Source: Bacillota bacterium (GTDB lineage Bacteria; Bacillota; Clostridia; Christensenellales; CAG-138). From it: a stretch of 8,471 nt of DNA. Numbering within the stretch: position 1 is the stretch's first letter; every line of letters starts with the position of its first letter. The translations under genes and the position numbers were made by a program. Positions 5,410 through 8,471 of the stretch are shown in pieces. The DNA is taken from NCBI GenBank assembly GCA_023435025.1, contig JAEYSE010000120.1:1-8471 (forward strand), given 5' to 3'. Under the pieces are notes generated by a model, which saw nothing but the letters and a program-made list of their open reading frames with translations, was not told the origin of the DNA and made no database searches.

Positions 5410-5438
5410 TTGACACTCCATAAGCGCGCCACTATAAT
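5410..5438 (+). promoter_or_regulatory. Perfect consensus promoter of the oxidoreductase gene
   Basis: TTGACA (5410-5415), exactly 17 bp, then TATAAT (5433-5438): a full match to the sigma-A/sigma-70 consensus. Transcription should start near 5445, giving a leader of about 80 bases. The sequence implies very high basal expression, as expected for a central fermentation enzyme. Confidence 0.88.
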
Positions 5439-5444
5439 AAGTAT

Positions 5445-5467
5445 GGGTTTGGACCCTGTCGTTTTTT
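5445..5467 (+). promoter_or_regulatory. Small hairpin plus T-run in the oxidoreductase leader
   Basis: GGGT (5445-5448) can pair with ACCC (5453-5456) around a 4-base loop, followed five bases later by six T residues (5462-5467). It sits at the very 5' end of the predicted transcript. The stem is too short and too far from the T-run for an efficient terminator. It may be a 5'-end stabilising structure or a weak pause site. Confidence 0.3.
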
Positions 5468-5525
5468 ACATGGAAAGTTGCATCTAAGACGGCAATTCAA
5501 ATAATCATCACTCAGGAGGTACAAT

Positions 5526-8471
5526 ATGCCAAAAACCGTCACAATCGATGGGAATACCGCTGCAGCGCATGTCGCGTATGCGTTTTCGGAAGTCGCGGCG
5601 ATCTATCCCATCACGCCTTCCTCCAACATGGCGGAAGTAGCGGACGAATGGGCCGCAGCAGGACGTAAGAACCTTTTCGGCCAGCCCGTGCGTGTTGCTG
5701 AAATGCAGAGCGAAGCGGGTGCGGCGGGCGCTGTGCACGGCTCCCTTGCGGCGGGCGCTCTCACAACCACGTTCACCGCTTCCCAGGGTTTGCTGCTGAT
5801 GATACCCAATATGTATAAGATCGCCGGCGAACTTTTGCCCGGCGTATTCCATGTGTCCGCCCGTGCTCTGGCTGCCCACGCGCTCTCCATATTCGGCGAC
5901 CATAGCGATGTCATGAGCACGCGCCAGACCGGCTTTGCCATGCTGTCCTCGGCTTCGGTACAGGAAGTCATGGATTTGGCATTGGTGTCGCATCTTTCCG
6001 CAATCAAGGCTAGCGTACCTTTCCTGCATTTCTTTGACGGTTTTAGAACCTCCCACGAAGTATCCAAAATTGAAGATATCGCGTACGAGGATATGGCAAA
6101 GCTGCTCGATTATGATGCGCTTGCCAAGTTCCGTTCCCGCGCGCTCAACCCGGAACATCCGCACCAGAGCGGTACCGCGCAGAACCCGGATATTTACTTC
6201 CAGGGCCGCGAAGCCGCAAACAAGTACTATGCCGCCGTACCCGCCATCGTGGAGCACTACATGGAAGAGGTCGGCAAGCTGACGGGCCGCAAGTATCATC
6301 TGTTTGATTATGTCGGCGCGCCCGATGCTGAAAAAGTCATCATCATCATGGGCTCCGGCGGAGACGTATGTGAGGAGACGATCAATTACCTCAATGCAAA
6401 GGGTGCAAAGCTCGGCGTGTTGAAGGTTCGCCTCTACCGTCCGTTCGCTGCGGATCGATTCCTCGCCGCCCTTCCCGAGAGCGTAAAGAAGATCGCCGTG
6501 CTGGACCGCACAAAGGAACCCGGTTCCGTTGGCGAACCCCTTTATACGGATATTATTGCGGCGTTCAAGGAAGCCGGCATCACCGATAAAGAGATCGTCT
6601 GCGGCCGCTACGGCCTGGGCTCCAAGGAGTTCACGCCCGCCATGGTCAAAGCCATCTACGACAACCTCGATGCGCCCAAACCCAAGAACCACTTCACCGT
6701 GGGTATCGTGGACGATGTGACCAACCTCTCTCTTGACGTGGTGGATCATATCAACCCCGCGCCCGAAGGCACCATCGCCTGCAAATTCTATGGCCTGGGC
6801 TCCGATGGTACTGTGGGTGCCAACAAGAACTCCATCAAAATCATCGGCGACCACACCTCGCTCTACGCGCAGGGCTATTTCGCCTATGACTCCAAAAAGT
6901 CTGGCGGCTTTACGGTATCCCACCTGCGCTTTGGCAAAAAGCCCATTCAGAGCGCGTACCTCATCACCCAGGCGGATTTCGTGGCCTGCCACAATCCCTC
7001 CTATGTCACGCGCTATGCCGTGACAGAAAACATCAAGGAAGGCGGCGTATTCCTGCTGAACTCCCCCTGGACCGTGGAGGAGATGGAACACGAACTGCCC
7101 GCCGTGATGAAGCGCACCATCGCCAAGAAGAAGCTCCGCTTCTACAATATCGATGCAATTCACCTTGCACGCGAAGTAGGTATGGGCGGCCGCATCAACA
7201 CCATTATGCAAAGCGCGTTCTTCAAGCTCGCGAACGTCATCCCCGTAGACGAAGCCATCGACTACATGAAGGCCGCCGCCAAGAAGTCCTATGGCAAGAA
7301 GGGCGACGAGATCGTTAAGAAGAATTACGATGCCATCGATGCTGGCGTAAATGCGATGGTAGAAATCAAGTATCCTGAGAGCTGGGCAAACGCCACCACC
7401 GGCGCGGTACCCGTTTCCACCACCGATGACGCTTACTTCCATGAGTTCATCAAGCCCATACTCGCGCAGGAAGGGGACAGCCTGCCTGTTTCCAAGCTTT
7501 CCCCGGATGGCTTTGTGCCCACCGCCACCACCCAGTATGAAAAGCGCGGCATAGCGGTGGATGTGCCCAAGTGGATCCCCGAAAACTGCATCCAGTGCAA
7601 CCAGTGTTCCTATGTATGTCCGCATGCCGTCATCCGTCCGTTCGTGGCGAAGCCGGAGGATTTGGAAGGCGCGCCCGAAGGCTTTGTAACGCTTAACGCC
7701 GTGGGCAAAGAGCTTGCGGGCCTTAAGTTCAAGATCCAGATTTCCCCGCTCGACTGCACCGGCTGCGGCAACTGCGCGGACGTATGCCCGGGCAAGGCCC
7801 AGCAGAAAGCCCTTGTCATGGAGCCTCTTACAGAGCTTTTAGAGAAGGAAGAGAAGAACTGGGAATATGCGATTTCCCTGCCCGATGTCAAGCTGGATAT
7901 GAAACCGAACACCGTCAAGAACAGCCAGTTCTTAAAGCCTCTGTTCGAGTTCTCCGGCGCATGCGCGGGCTGCGGCGAAACGCCCTACATCAAGCTCGTC
8001 ACGCAGCTTTATGGCGATCGGATGATCATCGCAAACGCTACCGGCTGCACCTCCATATACGGCGGAAGCGCGCCGACCTGCCCGTATACCGTTAACGATA
8101 AGGGCCAGGGTCCCGCGTGGGCGAACTCGCTCTTTGAGGACAACGCGGAATTCGGCTACGGCATCAATCTGGCGGTCAACCAGCGCCGTGAAAAGCTTGC
8201 GCAGACCGTTGAGCAGCTCAAGGCCATGTCCAGCGGAAGCGATGCGGAAGTCCTGCAGGACTGGCTGACCAACAAGGACGACGGCGAAGGCAGCAAGCGT
8301 GCAGCGGAAGCCGTGAAAGCTCTCGTATCCGGCGGCGAAGGCAGCCCGGAAGCGAAAGCACTCAAGCAGCAAATTGCTGATATGGCAGACCTGCTGGTCA
8401 AGAGATCCATCTGGATCATCGGCGGCGACGGCTGGGCATACGATATCGGTTACGGCGGCCTGGACCACGTG
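5526..8471 (+). CDS. nifJ: Pyruvate:ferredoxin (flavodoxin) oxidoreductase, 3' end outside window
   Basis: The first 982 residues of a homodimer-type pyruvate:ferredoxin oxidoreductase, open to the window edge. The family has about 1,170-1,200 residues, so roughly 200 are missing. It catalyses pyruvate + CoA + oxidised ferredoxin to acetyl-CoA + CO2 + reduced ferredoxin in the cytoplasm. In order: pyrimidine-binding thiamine domain with YPITPSS (27-33), Glu63 and Arg113 (SARALAAH); a middle region with the CoA-side domain; a 2x[4Fe-4S] ferredoxin domain with Cys688/691/694/698 (CIQCNQCSYVC) and Cys744/747/750/754 (CTGCGNCADVC); then Cys813, Cys816 and Cys841 of the proximal cluster and the thiamine diphosphate motif GDGWAYDIG (967-975). 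All catalytic elements that fall inside the window are present. The fourth proximal-cluster cysteine should lie beyond the edge. ATG 5526 follows AGGAGGT (5514-5520). It has its own consensus promoter and no co-transcribed partner in view. Porphyrin- or 2-oxoglutarate-type specificity is unlikely given the single-chain layout. Confidence 0.96.
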   Translation, partial: MPKTVTIDGNTAAAHVAYAFSEVAAIYPITPSSNMAEVADEWAAAGRKNLFGQPVRVAEMQSEAGAAGAVHGSLAAGALTTTFTASQGLLLMIPNMYKIAGELLPGVFHVSARALAAHALSIFGDHSDVMSTRQTGFAMLSSASVQEVMDLALVSHLSAIKASVPFLHFFDGFRTSHEVSKIEDIAYEDMAKLLDYDALAKFRSRALNPEHPHQSGTAQNPDIYFQGREAANKYYAAVPAIVEHYMEEVGKLTGRKYHLFDYVGAPDAEKVIIIMGSGGDVCEETINYLNAKGAKLGVLKVRLYRPFAADRFLAALPESVKKIAVLDRTKEPGSVGEPLYTDIIAAFKEAGITDKEIVCGRYGLGSKEFTPAMVKAIYDNLDAPKPKNHFTVGIVDDVTNLSLDVVDHINPAPEGTIACKFYGLGSDGTVGANKNSIKIIGDHTSLYAQGYFAYDSKKSGGFTVSHLRFGKKPIQSAYLITQADFVACHNPSYVTRYAVTENIKEGGVFLLNSPWTVEEMEHELPAVMKRTIAKKKLRFYNIDAIHLAREVGMGGRINTIMQSAFFKLANVIPVDEAIDYMKAAAKKSYGKKGDEIVKKNYDAIDAGVNAMVEIKYPESWANATTGAVPVSTTDDAYFHEFIKPILAQEGDSLPVSKLSPDGFVPTATTQYEKRGIAVDVPKWIPENCIQCNQCSYVCPHAVIRPFVAKPEDLEGAPEGFVTLNAVGKELAGLKFKIQISPLDCTGCGNCADVCPGKAQQKALVMEPLTELLEKEEKNWEYAISLPDVKLDMKPNTVKNSQFLKPLFEFSGACAGCGETPYIKLVTQLYGDRMIIANATGCTSIYGGSAPTCPYTVNDKGQGPAWANSLFEDNAEFGYGINLAVNQRREKLAQTVEQLKAMSSGSDAEVLQDWLTNKDDGEGSKRAAEAVKALVSGGEGSPEAKALKQQIADMADLLVKRSIWIIGGDGWAYDIGYGGLDHV

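Noticed and set aside
5508..7625. A 705-codon open frame on the minus strand
   Set aside because: It lies antisense to the clearly coding oxidoreductase gene, has no recognisable domain and low-complexity Gly/His/Arg-rich content. Long antisense frames are a common by-product of strongly biased codons.
7932..8468. Further minus-strand open frames (also 7610-7918 and 8156-8419)
   Set aside because: All are antisense to the ferredoxin and thiamine domains of the oxidoreductase, with no family match.
1..8471. CRISPR array, IS element, tRNA or rRNA
   Set aside because: No regularly spaced direct repeats, transposase frame, terminal repeats, cloverleaf or rRNA-like sequence were seen.

Overview
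The window looks like a chromosomal segment of an anaerobic Firmicute, probably a Clostridia member. The evidence is a pyruvate:ferredoxin oxidoreductase, an SdpR/SdpI pair, a QueT-type ECF substrate protein, strong AGGAGG ribosome sites, consensus sigma-A promoters and GGGC/GCCC hairpins between genes. GC content is moderate. No species can be named. I see no phage, IS element, CRISPR array, tRNA or rRNA.

Layout. The left half is on the minus strand. From right to left it holds sdpR (SdpR-like ArsR repressor) and sdpI (SdpI-family membrane protein), joined by a 4-base overlap; then ald (alanine dehydrogenase) with its own promoter; then a YvgN-like aldo/keto reductase with its own promoter. 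The right half is on the plus strand. An 8-oxoguanine deaminase-type amidohydrolase overlaps by 4 bases a QueT-like S-component that starts with TTG. A consensus promoter then drives the pyruvate:ferredoxin (flavodoxin) oxidoreductase gene, which runs off the right edge after 982 codons. The divergent promoters of sdpR and the deaminase gene share one -35 region around 3400-3406, next to a palindromic candidate SdpR operator.

How the genes fit together. Ald converts alanine to pyruvate, ammonia and NADH. The oxidoreductase converts pyruvate to acetyl-CoA, CO2 and reduced ferredoxin. Together they form a route for alanine fermentation, although they are separate, oppositely oriented transcription units. 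The deaminase/QueT pair suggests import and salvage of a modified purine or 7-deazapurine. SdpR/SdpI looks like a self-regulated immunity or envelope-stress module without its toxin genes in view.

Most of the window is ordinary metabolism. The points most worth a second look are the deaminase-QueT coupling, the shared -35 divergent promoter with its operator, and a modular hairpin repeat found about 60 bases after both ald and the aldo/keto reductase gene. I found no clearly new multi-gene system.
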